Below the pieces are notes generated by a model. The model had not been told where the DNA came from and searched no databases. It saw nothing but the letters and a program-made list of their open reading frames with translations. Positions 44,513-52,969 of a stretch of DNA of 64,000 nucleotides are shown in pieces. A program made the position numbers and the translations under genes. Position 1 is the first letter of the stretch. Each line of letters opens with the position of its first letter. Source of the stretch: an uncultured bacterium (GTDB taxonomy: Bacteria; Bacteroidota; Bacteroidia; Bacteroidales; Rikenellaceae); the NCBI GenBank assembly GCA_905214725.1, contig CAJMNH010000008.1:42465-106464 (forward strand), given 5' to 3'.

Positions 44513-47500
44513 ATGGATGAATTCAAATACTTCGCGTTTATCAGCTATAACAAAGCGGATGAAAAATATGCGAAACAGCTGCAAAAGCAGTTGGAAGCCT
44601 ACAACATTCCCCAAGTAATCAGGAGGGAAAAGGGCATTGCGCAAAAAAAGATACATCCCGTTTTCAGGGATAAAACCGACATCGGAGTCGGCGCATTGGA
44701 GGAGTTGTTGAAGGAGGAGCTGAAGAGATCCCGTTACCTGATCGTCATTTGCTCCCCCAATGCAGCGCGATCCCGATGGGTGGACAAAGAGGTTCGGGAG
44801 TTTGCCGGCATGGGAAGAAGCGATAAAATAATTCCCTACATCATCGACGGTTCTCCCGACACGGCGGCCGACGCCAAACAATGTTATCCGCCGGCTTTAG
44901 GAAAAGAAAATCTCGGAATATCCGTTGCGGAATTAGGCCGCGAAAAGGCCTTCATCAAAGTCGTCGCAAAACTGTTCGAAGTCGGATTCGACGATTTATG
45001 GAACCGTGAAGCCCGCCGGAAAAGAAAGCGGCGGATCATCGCACTGACAGCTGTGGCCGCATTGCTCGGAGTCGGACTGACGATCTGGAACGGTTATTTC
45101 CGGGACAAGGTCGGTTATTATAAGGATTTCGTCCTCGAAGGCGGTGTTCCGAAAGGCGTATACCGACTATCCGCCAATGAAGTCAGGCACAGAAACAGTT
45201 CATGGCGGTTTATCTCGCGGGGCGGAAAAGTGAGAAAAATGACGCTCGTCGATTCGTACGGCAGAATCAATTCCGAGGCGACGACAACGGACAATATCAA
45301 TCTGTTCGGTTCGCTGGAGATGCATTTGATTTACGACGGCAAAGGAAGGCTCAATGAAATAGACGAGTTCGACGCAGAAAACACGCTCCTGTTCCGGCGA
45401 ACGTACATCGACTCCGCACTCGTCGCCTTCAATGCGGTCAGAGGAGACGATTCATATGGCAAGCCGCATGAAAAATTCTACGAATATTCGAAATACATAT
45501 TTTCGAACGGATACCTCAACGGGATCATACGGCAGCTGCAAACAAACGACAGTGTAAAACATTATAAATATGCCTACGACGGAAAACGATATCGAAGCGT
45601 CGAATTCCGGGGCGCGGATAGGGCTCCGGTAAGTGTCGGGGGAATCAGGGGACTTCGGTTCGAATACAACGATATAGGACAGATTCGGACATTGCATTTC
45701 GGCCTGCAGGCCGATACGGTTTCGCTGGCGATGGAGCTGAAATACGACAACGCGGGGAATCTGATCTGCGGGCAATACCGGTCAAACGATTCGACGAAAC
45801 TCTCCGGTTTCTATTCGTTCGATAAAGTGACATACGCATATGACGCATACGGCAATCTGACCGAAGAGTCTTTTATGGATAAGGCGGGGAATTACGTCGT
45901 ACCTTCTGGCGGGAATACGCCCTATGTGAATTATGCGAGAAAAACGCTGGAATACGACGATTGCGGCAATCTGACAAGATTGGATTTCTATGATCCGAAC
46001 AACCGGCTGATCCTTATCGACGATATCGGATCCCCGACCGTCAAATTCGGATACGACAAAAGAGGCAACCGCGATAAAATCGCCTACTTCGACGCCAATG
46101 GAGATCCCGTAATCAACAAAAACACCGGATATGCGGCCGTAGAATTCAAATACGATAAAAAGAACCGGCCTGTACGAATCGCATTTTACGACGAATACGG
46201 AGCTCTCCGCCCGATAGATGTGGGTGAATCCCAAGCCGCCGTCTTCCGGGACACTTATGATAAAAACGGATTGATCGAATCCGCATTTTACGACGAACGG
46301 GAAAAACCGTGCCGAGTCGACGGAGTCGCCAGAACCGTCTATAAATACAAGAATGGGAAATTAATCGAGATGCGGAATCTGGGAGTCGACGGGGAACTTT
46401 GCCTGTCGAAAAACGATCGGGTCGCGGTCACGACCTATGCGTATGACGGGAATGGAAATATAGTGGAAGAGTCCTATCTCGGCATAACCCGACAGCCGAT
46501 CTACAATCAGGCGGGAATTGCGGGTTACCACTATGAATACGACGCGCAGGGCAACATTCGGGAGATTCGCAATTTCGACATTTACGGAAATACATGCGCC
46601 GACAGTTACGGGATAGAGGGCCTCCGGCGGAATGAAGCGCTCGAAGATATGGACATCATTTTCTCCGAAATCTCCGATTCTCGGGAAGAGATCGAGTTTA
46701 ACGACTCGGGAGACACGCTCCGAGTTTACTACATGGATCAAGAGAATAACCCCTGCGTGAACATCGAATCGGGCGTCCATGAAATCCGGTTCGAGTATGA
46801 CGGCAACCGGAATATGACCCGAAAAGCCCGTTACGATACGAACGGGAACCCCGCGATCGACAAGACAATGGGGTTCTTCCAGAGTATCGACCGTTCCGAC
46901 GGGGACACGTCGGTCATGACCTACTGGGACGAAAAAGGCAACCCGTGTCTCAGTAAAGACGGAATTTACAAAACGGAGACAAAGCAGGACGGCAGAAACG
47001 TCGTACAAACCTATTACGGACTCGACGATAAACCGGCGTATAACGTAAGGTGCGGATACGCCAGAGAAGAGATGACTTTCGATGACAAAGGCAACCTGAC
47101 GAGATGCGCCTATTACGACGTAAACGGCGAATTATGCGTCCATGAGAATACGTTGGCAGAGGAGGGGCCTTTCTCAAAAAAGGAGATCCGTGAAAAATAC
47201 GCCGCGGCGGAATTCAAATACGACGCAGCCGGCAATCGAATCGAGGAAGCCTATTACGGAACGGGGAAAAGACCCTTTATTTACAATCAAACCCAAACCC
47301 GAATCGGAATCATAAACAAGGAAGTCTCCTTTGGCGGATATGCAAAAAGCAGCTGTCGCTACGATGCGGCGGGAAATTTAGTGGAGCAATCCTACTTCGG
47401 CACAGACGGCAATTTGTGCCTCTACAAGCAGTATTTCAGGTATAAGGATTTCTGGACGGAGTCGGAAAGCGGATATGCAATCGTCAGACACGCATACGAT

Positions 47501-47824
47501 TCGAAGAACAACCTGATCAAGACCGCCTATTTCGGAACAGACGGCAAACCCTGCCGGCATTTCGAATATACAGCGGGAATCGATGTCGTTCTGTGCTCTT
47601 CGGGATATGCGGAAGTCCGCTACGAATACGATTCTCACGGCAATAAGACCGGCGAATCCTATTATGATGTGAACGGAGAGCCCTATCCCTGTTTTTTTCA
47701 GAGAGATGAGCTTGACTCCGCCAAAACCTACAGCGGATATGTAAAAGTCGTATATGCATATGATAAAAGAGGAATTCTGACGAACGAGTCGTATTACGAT
47801 GCGGAGGGAAAGAGATTATTTTGA
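44513..47824 (+). CDS. TIR-domain membrane protein with large YD/RHS-like repeat region
   Basis: 1103 residues. A TIR domain (1-165) opens with FAFISYNKADEKYAKQL and holds the likely NADase Glu93 in SRWVDKEVREF. A basic stretch and one transmembrane helix (about 174-193, IIALTAVAALLGVGLTIW) follow. About 900 residues are then built from some fifteen or more degenerate repeats of the type EYDxxGNxxxxxYYDxxGxP (for example YKYDAAGNRIEEAYYGTGKR in spirit). The TIR side should face the cytoplasm and the repeats the outside or periplasm. TIR domains of this subtype are usually fused to sensors. Its codon use matches the core more than the island. The function is not known. Confidence 0.75.
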   Translation: MDEFKYFAFISYNKADEKYAKQLQKQLEAYNIPQVIRREKGIAQKKIHPVFRDKTDIGVGALEELLKEELKRSRYLIVICSPNAARSRWVDKEVREFAGMGRSDKIIPYIIDGSPDTAADAKQCYPPALGKENLGISVAELGREKAFIKVVAKLFEVGFDDLWNREARRKRKRRIIALTAVAALLGVGLTIWNGYFRDKVGYYKDFVLEGGVPKGVYRLSANEVRHRNSSWRFISRGGKVRKMTLVDSYGRINSEATTTDNINLFGSLEMHLIYDGKGRLNEIDEFDAENTLLFRRTYIDSALVAFNAVRGDDSYGKPHEKFYEYSKYIFSNGYLNGIIRQLQTNDSVKHYKYAYDGKRYRSVEFRGADRAPVSVGGIRGLRFEYNDIGQIRTLHFGLQADTVSLAMELKYDNAGNLICGQYRSNDSTKLSGFYSFDKVTYAYDAYGNLTEESFMDKAGNYVVPSGGNTPYVNYARKTLEYDDCGNLTRLDFYDPNNRLILIDDIGSPTVKFGYDKRGNRDKIAYFDANGDPVINKNTGYAAVEFKYDKKNRPVRIAFYDEYGALRPIDVGESQAAVFRDTYDKNGLIESAFYDEREKPCRVDGVARTVYKYKNGKLIEMRNLGVDGELCLSKNDRVAVTTYAYDGNGNIVEESYLGITRQPIYNQAGIAGYHYEYDAQGNIREIRNFDIYGNTCADSYGIEGLRRNEALEDMDIIFSEISDSREEIEFNDSGDTLRVYYMDQENNPCVNIESGVHEIRFEYDGNRNMTRKARYDTNGNPAIDKTMGFFQSIDRSDGDTSVMTYWDEKGNPCLSKDGIYKTETKQDGRNVVQTYYGLDDKPAYNVRCGYAREEMTFDDKGNLTRCAYYDVNGELCVHENTLAEEGPFSKKEIREKYAAAEFKYDAAGNRIEEAYYGTGKRPFIYNQTQTRIGIINKEVSFGGYAKSSCRYDAAGNLVEQSYFGTDGNLCLYKQYFRYKDFWTESESGYAIVRHAYDSKNNLIKTAYFGTDGKPCRHFEYTAGIDVVLCSSGYAEVRYEYDSHGNKTGESYYDVNGEPYPCFFQRDELDSAKTYSGYVKVVYAYDKRGILTNESYYDAEGKRLF

Positions 47825-47924
47825 CGACCATCGCCAGATCCCTATGCATCCGAAGATACCGAGCCCCAAAAATAGTTGAAATATCGTCAATACTATTCAA
47901 AACGAAAGGTCTCGAAAAAGAGAA

Positions 47925-47954
47925 TTGTTTATTCTGAAAAAGGCATTACCTTTG
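47925..47954 (+). promoter_or_regulatory. Consensus promoter of the HU gene
   Basis: TTG at 47925-47927, exactly 19 bases, TACCTTTG at 47947-47954, and 27 bases to the ATG. A textbook Bacteroidota promoter. Confidence 0.75.
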
Positions 47955-47981
47955 TAGCAGTTACCCAAAACATTATCAATC

Positions 47982-48254
47982 ATGACAAAAGCAGAACTGG
48001 TAAAAGCAATCGCCGCGCAAACAGGCATCGAAGCCGTAACGATCGCGACCGTGGTCGAACAGATGATGGAGGAGATCCGCCAATCGATGATCGGCGGAGA
48101 GAATGTCTATCTGCGCGGATTCGGCAGTTTCATCCTCAAGCACCGCGCACAGAAAGTCGCGCGGAACATCGCCAAGAATACGACGCTCACGATTCCGGCG
48201 CACAACATCCCGGCCTTCAAGCCGGCAAAGGAGTTTCTGGATAAAGTAAAATAG
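47982..48254 (+). CDS. HU-family DNA-binding protein
   Basis: 90 residues, standard HU length. It starts MTKAELVKAIAAQTGI, has the GFGSFILKHR turn before the DNA-binding arm, and the arm Pro in TIPAHNIPAFKPAKEF. It bends and compacts DNA. The arm sequence (KNTTLTIPAHNIP) is that of the HU/IHF type common in Bacteroidota. Confidence 0.95.
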   Translation: MTKAELVKAIAAQTGIEAVTIATVVEQMMEEIRQSMIGGENVYLRGFGSFILKHRAQKVARNIAKNTTLTIPAHNIPAFKPAKEFLDKVK

Positions 48255-48258
48255 ACGG

Positions 48259-48690
48259 ATGTCCCGAATTTTACGATTTCTCTTTCCGACGACCCGATAT
48301 ACCGCTCCGGCCTCCCTGTTTCTGCTGGCCCTGCGCATCGTGTTCGGGGTATTGCTGTTATCGCACGGCATCGCGAAGCTCAACGATTTCGCCGCACTGT
48401 CGGATGTCTTTCCCGATCCGCTGGGATTGGGCAGCCGGATTTCGCTAATGCTGGCGATCTTCGGAGAGTTGTTTTGTTCGGTCGGATTCATCGTCGGCGC
48501 CTTTTATCGTCTGGCGCTGATCCCGATGATTTTCACCATGTGCATCGCACTCTTCGTCGTTCACGGCAACGACCCCTTCGCCACGAAGGAGCTCGCCGTG
48601 ATCTACCTCTCGGTTTTCGTGCTGATGTATATTTCGGGTCCCGGCAACTATGCGCTCGACCGCCTGATCGCCGACCGGATCCGAGGATAG
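48259..48690 (+). CDS. DoxX-family membrane protein
   Basis: 143 residues with four membrane segments. The DoxX signature is LLLALRIVFGVLLLSHGIAK-like, then ALSDVFPDPLGLG and a Glu in IFGELFCSVGFI. The family is linked to quinone and sulfur redox or simple membrane oxidoreductases; the role here is unknown. It starts 4 bases behind HU. Confidence 0.85.
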   Translation: MSRILRFLFPTTRYTAPASLFLLALRIVFGVLLLSHGIAKLNDFAALSDVFPDPLGLGSRISLMLAIFGELFCSVGFIVGAFYRLALIPMIFTMCIALFVVHGNDPFATKELAVIYLSVFVLMYISGPGNYALDRLIADRIRG

Positions 48691-48713
48691 CGGACGCATC
48701 GGCTCCGAAAGAT

Positions 48714-48753
48714 AAAAGTCTGCCCTTCGGTTTTTGCCGAGGGCAGACTTTTT
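48714..48753. terminator. Bidirectional terminator
   Basis: AAGTCTGCCCT and its complement GGGCAGACTT flank an inner TCGG/CCGA pair and a T-loop. A-run and T-run on either side let it serve both the DoxX gene and the convergent gene at 48777. Confidence 0.85.
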
Positions 48754-48776
48754 CGTGTGCCGGACAAGACGCGCGT

Positions 48777-49205
48777 CTATTGTATATAAGGCGTCCCGTC
48801 GTTTCGGAGTTTGATTTCGAGCGAAGCGCCCGACCACTGGTTGATCTTGTAATGCGTATCATTGAGCGGTTTCCCCGCATAATCGATGCGCAGCCGCACG
48901 TCGAAAGGCGCGACATCGCCGATTTCGCGGGTTTCGGGCAGCGTATGCGGTACGATGTAGAGATACATGACGATATGGTCGCACGCCGCGCTGTGAATTT
49001 CGATCTGGCGGTTTCCGGCCGCCGCCATTCCCTCCGGCGGACAGGAGAGATCGCTTCCGACCGGGGCCGCGATATCCTCGGCCGAAGCGAATCCCACTCG
49101 GTTCCCGTCCACATCGAAACACCCGCAGATAATCGTCACATTGTAACGCCACCACCCTTCGTAACGGCTGCTCACCTCCACGTCGAAGCCTTTTTCGGTT
49201 GACAT
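48777..49205 (-). CDS. Conserved-looking hypothetical protein
   Basis: 142 residues, family not recognised. No signal peptide or membrane helix. The sequence alternates beta-type stretches (WWRYNVTIICGCFDVDGNR, HIVMYLYIVP) and ends with IKLRNDGTPYIQ, suggesting a small beta-sandwich. It is supported as a gene by the consensus promoter at 49325-49294, normal codon use, and a terminator behind it. Confidence 0.6.
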   Translation of the reverse strand: MSTEKGFDVEVSSRYEGWWRYNVTIICGCFDVDGNRVGFASAEDIAAPVGSDLSCPPEGMAAAGNRQIEIHSAACDHIVMYLYIVPHTLPETREIGDVAPFDVRLRIDYAGKPLNDTHYKINQWSGASLEIKLRNDGTPYIQ

Positions 49206-49293
49206 ATTCTCCTGATTTTCGATAAGTAAGTCAATGCAAACTCCGTCCGATTGTGCCGAAACAAAGCCCGCCCGAACCGAAGTTTATCCGAAA

Positions 49294-49360
49294 CAAAGAT
49301 AGTGCAAACCGAGCGCAAAAGCAAACTTGTTTGCGGTTTGCCGAGGCGCAGCCTATCTAA
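49294..49360 (-). repeat. Promoter-bearing intergenic repeat, copy B
   Basis: Minus strand: TATCTTTG at 49301-49294, 20 bases, TTTG at 49325-49322. Then come GCAAACTTGTTTGC and TGCCGAGGCGCAGCC plus TATCTAAG, the same block order as copy A at 40759-40835. It drives the gene at 48777-49205. Confidence 0.65.
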
Positions 49361-49450
49361 GCGGGACTTGTTCCCGCAAAGTCGTGCAAGCGGAATATTT
49401 GGTGCGCTTCGCGCAAAGCAGTCGATTCCCGCGCTCCGTTACACGTCGCT

Positions 49451-49560
49451 CGGAATGACAGTTTTTATTTTGTCATCCTCTCGTTAGAGTGCACCTTTCT
49501 CAGGGTGGCGGTTTCTGTTTTGTCATCCTGAGGCGGAATCCCTGAAGGATTCCGACGTGG
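49451..49560. repeat. REP-like GTCATCCT repeat with hairpin
   Basis: TTTTGTCATCCT occurs at 49468-49479 and again 50 bases on. An inverted GGAATGACA sits just before. CGGAATCC/GGATTCCG (49534-49554) forms a hairpin. The lack of coding sense and the mix of direct and inverted units suggest a dispersed intergenic repeat. Nothing else is seen from 49561 to 49774. Confidence 0.45.
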
Positions 49561-49774
49561 GGATCGACCGTTCGTTAGTCGTATCTATCAATTTTTGTTG
49601 TTTAACGCACCAGTCTGTTGCATTGTGAAAACAGCGGAAGGGAAACAGAGGGTCGCCGCTCCACCGAGCTCCTTATCCAATCCCACCCAAAAGGAGCAAA
49701 TCGCAGCAGAAGGATCGTCGCGGCAATGCATCGGCCGCGCTGCGCGGACGGACTGATACAAAAAGACGAAAAAC

Positions 49775-49805
49775 TTTGTGATTTACTGGAAATATTGTAA
49801 CTTTG
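49775..49805 (+). promoter_or_regulatory. Consensus promoter of the DUF177-rpmF-plsX-fabH cluster
   Basis: TTTG at 49775-49778, exactly 19 bases, TAACTTTG at 49798-49805, 20 bases before the ATG. A full consensus match. Confidence 0.75.
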
Positions 49806-49825
49806 CACGATAAATCCGCACACCG

Positions 49826-50398
49826 ATGGATGTCACGAAACAGTACGCAATCGCTTGGAAAGGGCTGAAAAACGGCTCCTACCGCTTTGATTTCAAAGTG
49901 GATGATGCGTTGTTCGAGGCTTTCGGATCGACCGACATCAAAGGCGGCGATCTCACGGTCGACGTGGCGCTCGAACGGGGCGAGTCGATGCTTTCGCTGC
50001 AAACCGTCATCCGCGGTACGGTCGTCGTCGCCTGTGACCGTTGCCTTGAGGATTGCCGGCTTCCCGTTGCGTTCGACGGTACGCTGCTCGTCCGTTTTTC
50101 GGACGAGGTACACGACTACGACGGCGAGGTGATGTGGATTTCGCCGGCCGAAGGGCAAGTGCCGCTCGCACAGTATATCTACGAGAGCGTCGTGCTCTCG
50201 CTCCCCTATCAACGGGTACATCCCGAGGGCGAGTGCGACGCCGACATGCTGCACCGTTTCCGTATCGTCTCGGAGGAGGAGTTCGCACAGATCGAACACG
50301 AAGCCGAAGCGCACGACGAAGCCTCGCAGTCGCTCGACGGCGATACGCTGGCACAGCTCTCCTCGCTCAAAGAGGAGTTGGACGGCGAAAAAGAGTAA
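49826..50398 (+). CDS. DUF177 (YceD) family protein
   Basis: 190 residues. It has the DUF177 core with VVVACDRCLEDC, where Cys pairs probably bind zinc, and an acidic C-terminus. YceD proteins sit ahead of rpmF in most bacteria and are linked to ribosome or 23S rRNA maturation. The gene starts the standard cluster with L32 and fatty-acid genes. Confidence 0.9.
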   Translation: MDVTKQYAIAWKGLKNGSYRFDFKVDDALFEAFGSTDIKGGDLTVDVALERGESMLSLQTVIRGTVVVACDRCLEDCRLPVAFDGTLLVRFSDEVHDYDGEVMWISPAEGQVPLAQYIYESVVLSLPYQRVHPEGECDADMLHRFRIVSEEEFAQIEHEAEAHDEASQSLDGDTLAQLSSLKEELDGEKE

Positions 50399-50432
50399 AC
50401 GAATAGATGTTGAACTTAAATAATTTGTAACA

Positions 50433-50618
50433 ATGGCACATCCTAAACACAAAGTCTCGTCGACGCGACGCGATAAAAGAAGAACGCATTACAAGGCTGT
50501 CGTTCCGACCGTTGTAACCTGCTCGAACTGCGGCGCTGCGGTGCTCTATCACCGCGTATGCCCGGAATGCGGTTTCTATCGCGGCAAGCTGGCGATCGAG
50601 AAGAAAGCCGCCGAATAA
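50433..50618 (+). CDS. rpmF: 50S ribosomal protein L32
   Basis: 61 residues beginning MAHPKHKVSSTRRDKRRTHY. It keeps the zinc-binding form with CSNCG and CPECG pairs. It is a late-assembly protein of the large subunit. Its place between DUF177 and plsX is conserved across bacteria. Confidence 0.97.
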   Translation: MAHPKHKVSSTRRDKRRTHYKAVVPTVVTCSNCGAAVLYHRVCPECGFYRGKLAIEKKAAE

Positions 50619-50701
50619 GTTCGGCCCCTGAATGGGCGCGCTGCTTTGGATCGCGGCGCGCTCTTTTGCACTGAGACCATTACAAACCAAAGACTGAAGC
50701 T

Positions 50702-51649
50702 ATGTTGAAGATTGGTTTAGACGCTATGGGCGGCGACTTCGCACCCGAAGCCGCTGTAAAAGGAGCCGTCATGGCATCCGCAGAGATCGGCACCGACACG
50801 AAAATCGTACTTTTCGGCGATAAGGAGCGTATCGAGACGATCCTCGCCGAGGAAAATTGTCCGGCCGACCGTTTTGAAATCGTTCCGACGACCGAAGTTA
50901 TCGAGATGGGCGACCACCCCGCCAAGGCGTTTCTGCAAAAGGCGGACTCGAGCATCACGGTCGGTTTTGCCTATCTGGCCAAGGGAGCCATACAAGGTTT
51001 CGCATCGGCCGGCAGTACGGGCGCAATGATGGTCGGTTCGATGCAGGTCGTAAAACCGATCGACGGGATTATCCGTCCCACCATTTCGTCGCTCGTCCCG
51101 ACGGTCGCAGGGCGTCCCGCTCTGCTGCTCGACGTAGGTCTGAACGTCGACTGCAAACCCGAAGTGCTGTGCCAGTACGGCCTGATCGGCTCCATTTACG
51201 CCGAAAGCGTGCTGGGTATCGCCAATCCCCGCGTTGCGATTCTCAACATCGGGGAGGAGGAGACCAAAGGCAACGCCCAATCCAAGGCGGCGCACGAAAT
51301 GATGAAGGCCTCGGGCCGTTTCAATTTCGTAGGCAACGTCGAAGGTTCGCATATCTTCTCAGGCAAGGTCGCCGACGTGATCGTCTGCGACGGGTTCACC
51401 GGCAATGTCGTGCTGAAAATGGCCGAAGGACTCTACCGTATCAACAACTCGCTGGGCGTCAGCAACAAATTCTGGGAAGCGATGAACTACGAGCACGTCG
51501 GCGGAACGCCGGTGCTGGGTGTCGGCGCTCCGATCATCATCGGCCACGGCTGTTCTTCGCCCCTTGCAATTCGGAGCATGATTCTCTCCACGGAACATAC
51601 CGCAAAAGCCGGTCTGACGGAGAAACTCCAGCATGCGTTCAAAGATTAA
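50702..51649 (+). CDS. plsX: Phosphate acyltransferase PlsX
   Basis: 315 residues. It begins with the PlsX hallmark MLKIGLDAMGGDFAPEAAVK. It turns acyl-ACP into acyl-phosphate, the donor for PlsY in phospholipid synthesis. Full length, with the C-terminal TEHTAKAGLTEKLQHAF intact. fabH follows after 21 bases. Confidence 0.96.
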   Translation: MLKIGLDAMGGDFAPEAAVKGAVMASAEIGTDTKIVLFGDKERIETILAEENCPADRFEIVPTTEVIEMGDHPAKAFLQKADSSITVGFAYLAKGAIQGFASAGSTGAMMVGSMQVVKPIDGIIRPTISSLVPTVAGRPALLLDVGLNVDCKPEVLCQYGLIGSIYAESVLGIANPRVAILNIGEEETKGNAQSKAAHEMMKASGRFNFVGNVEGSHIFSGKVADVIVCDGFTGNVVLKMAEGLYRINNSLGVSNKFWEAMNYEHVGGTPVLGVGAPIIIGHGCSSPLAIRSMILSTEHTAKAGLTEKLQHAFKD

Positions 51650-51670
51650 ACTTACACAAACTTAATTTAG

Positions 51671-52678
51671 ATGGGAAAAATCAGAGCTGCAATCACAGGC
51701 GTCGGTGCTTACCTCCCGGATTATATCCTCACCAACGAGGAACTGAGCCGCATGGTGGACACCTCTGACGAGTGGATCATGACGCGTATCGGCATCAAAA
51801 CCCGCCATATTCTGAAAGGCGAAGCGCTCGGCTCCTCATACATGGGCGTCAAAGCTGTCCAGAATCTGCTTGAAAAGAAAAACATGAATCCCGAGGAGAT
51901 CGACCTCGTCATCTGCGCGACGGTCACCCCCGACATGTTCTTCCCTTCGACGGGAAACCTTATCGCCGGTGAAGCGGGCTGCAAAAAGGCATTCGCTTAC
52001 GACGTATCCGCAGCGTGCAGCGGATTTCTCTTCGCACTGACTACCGCGACGAAATTCATCGAAACGGGAACCTGCAAGAAGGTAATCGTCGTGGGAGCGG
52101 ACAAGATGTCGTCCATCGTCGATTACACCGACCGCAAGACCTGTCCCATCTTCGGCGACGGAGCCGCCGCCGTGCTGCTCGAACCCGACGAAGAGGGCTA
52201 CGGCATCATCGACCACATTCTCCATTCGGACGGAACGGGGGCACCCCACCTCTATATGAAAGCCGGCGGTTCGCGTTACCCCGCATCGGAAGAGACCGTC
52301 CGCAACAACTGGCACACCATCACACAGGACGGACAGGCTGTCTTCAAGGCCGCCGTTTCGAATATGGCAGACGTTTCGGTAGAAATGATGGAACGCCACA
52401 ACCTCACCTCCGACGATATTCGTTACCTCGTACCCCATCAGGCCAACCTGCGTATCATCGACGCCACGGCCAACCGCATGGGACTGACCCGCAACAAGTG
52501 CATGATCAACATCGATCGTTACGGCAACACCACCGCCGCAACGATTCCGCTGTGCCTTTACGACTACGAGAAGGAGTTGAAAAAGGGAGACAAACTGATT
52601 CTCGCTTCGTTCGGCGGCGGTTATACATGGGGTTCCGTCTACGTAAAATGGGCCTATGACAGCGATTCTGCGAAATAA
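51671..52678 (+). CDS. fabH: 3-oxoacyl-ACP synthase III
   Basis: 335 residues. The catalytic triad is visible: Cys116 in DVSAACSGF, His in YLVPHQANLRI, and Asn in DRYGNTTAA. It condenses acetyl- or branched acyl-CoA with malonyl-ACP to start fatty-acid chains. In Bacteroidota this enzyme sets the share of iso and anteiso fatty acids. It is the last gene of the cluster. Confidence 0.96.
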   Translation: MGKIRAAITGVGAYLPDYILTNEELSRMVDTSDEWIMTRIGIKTRHILKGEALGSSYMGVKAVQNLLEKKNMNPEEIDLVICATVTPDMFFPSTGNLIAGEAGCKKAFAYDVSAACSGFLFALTTATKFIETGTCKKVIVVGADKMSSIVDYTDRKTCPIFGDGAAAVLLEPDEEGYGIIDHILHSDGTGAPHLYMKAGGSRYPASEETVRNNWHTITQDGQAVFKAAVSNMADVSVEMMERHNLTSDDIRYLVPHQANLRIIDATANRMGLTRNKCMINIDRYGNTTAATIPLCLYDYEKELKKGDKLILASFGGGYTWGSVYVKWAYDSDSAK

Positions 52679-52700
52679 CGGGAAACCTCCCCGATAACGA

Positions 52701-52733
52701 AAAGGACGATTGCATAAGCAATCGTCCTTTTTT
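52701..52733 (+). terminator. Intrinsic terminator of fabH
   Basis: A 13-bp stem (AAAGGACGATTGC / GCAATCGTCCTTT, loop ATAA) followed by Ts, 23 bases after the stop. From 52734 to 52969 no convincing gene is seen. Confidence 0.9.
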
Positions 52734-52969
52734 ATTTCCCGTTTGCAAGCCGTTCGTCGGAAAATCCCGCATTGGAAAAAATCGCACGCACGAAAAAAGC
52801 CGGAGGCTTCACAGCGTCCGACTTCCCATCAATTAATCCAAACAAAACTATTAAAGAAAATTCATAAATTATGAATTTTATCATGATCCTACTCCGCCTC
52901 CGGCATTTGCATCGCGCAACCGGCAGGTAAGTCCTACGGCAAATTCACCGCCGACAGCAGGATTCCGTA

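Noticed and set aside
52871..52930. 19-codon frame MNFIMILLRLRHLHRATGR as a leader peptide
   Set aside because: No gene follows on the plus strand for over 1.7 kb and no attenuator hairpin pair is convincing; the upstream GCCGGAGGC/GCCTCCGG match is probably chance.
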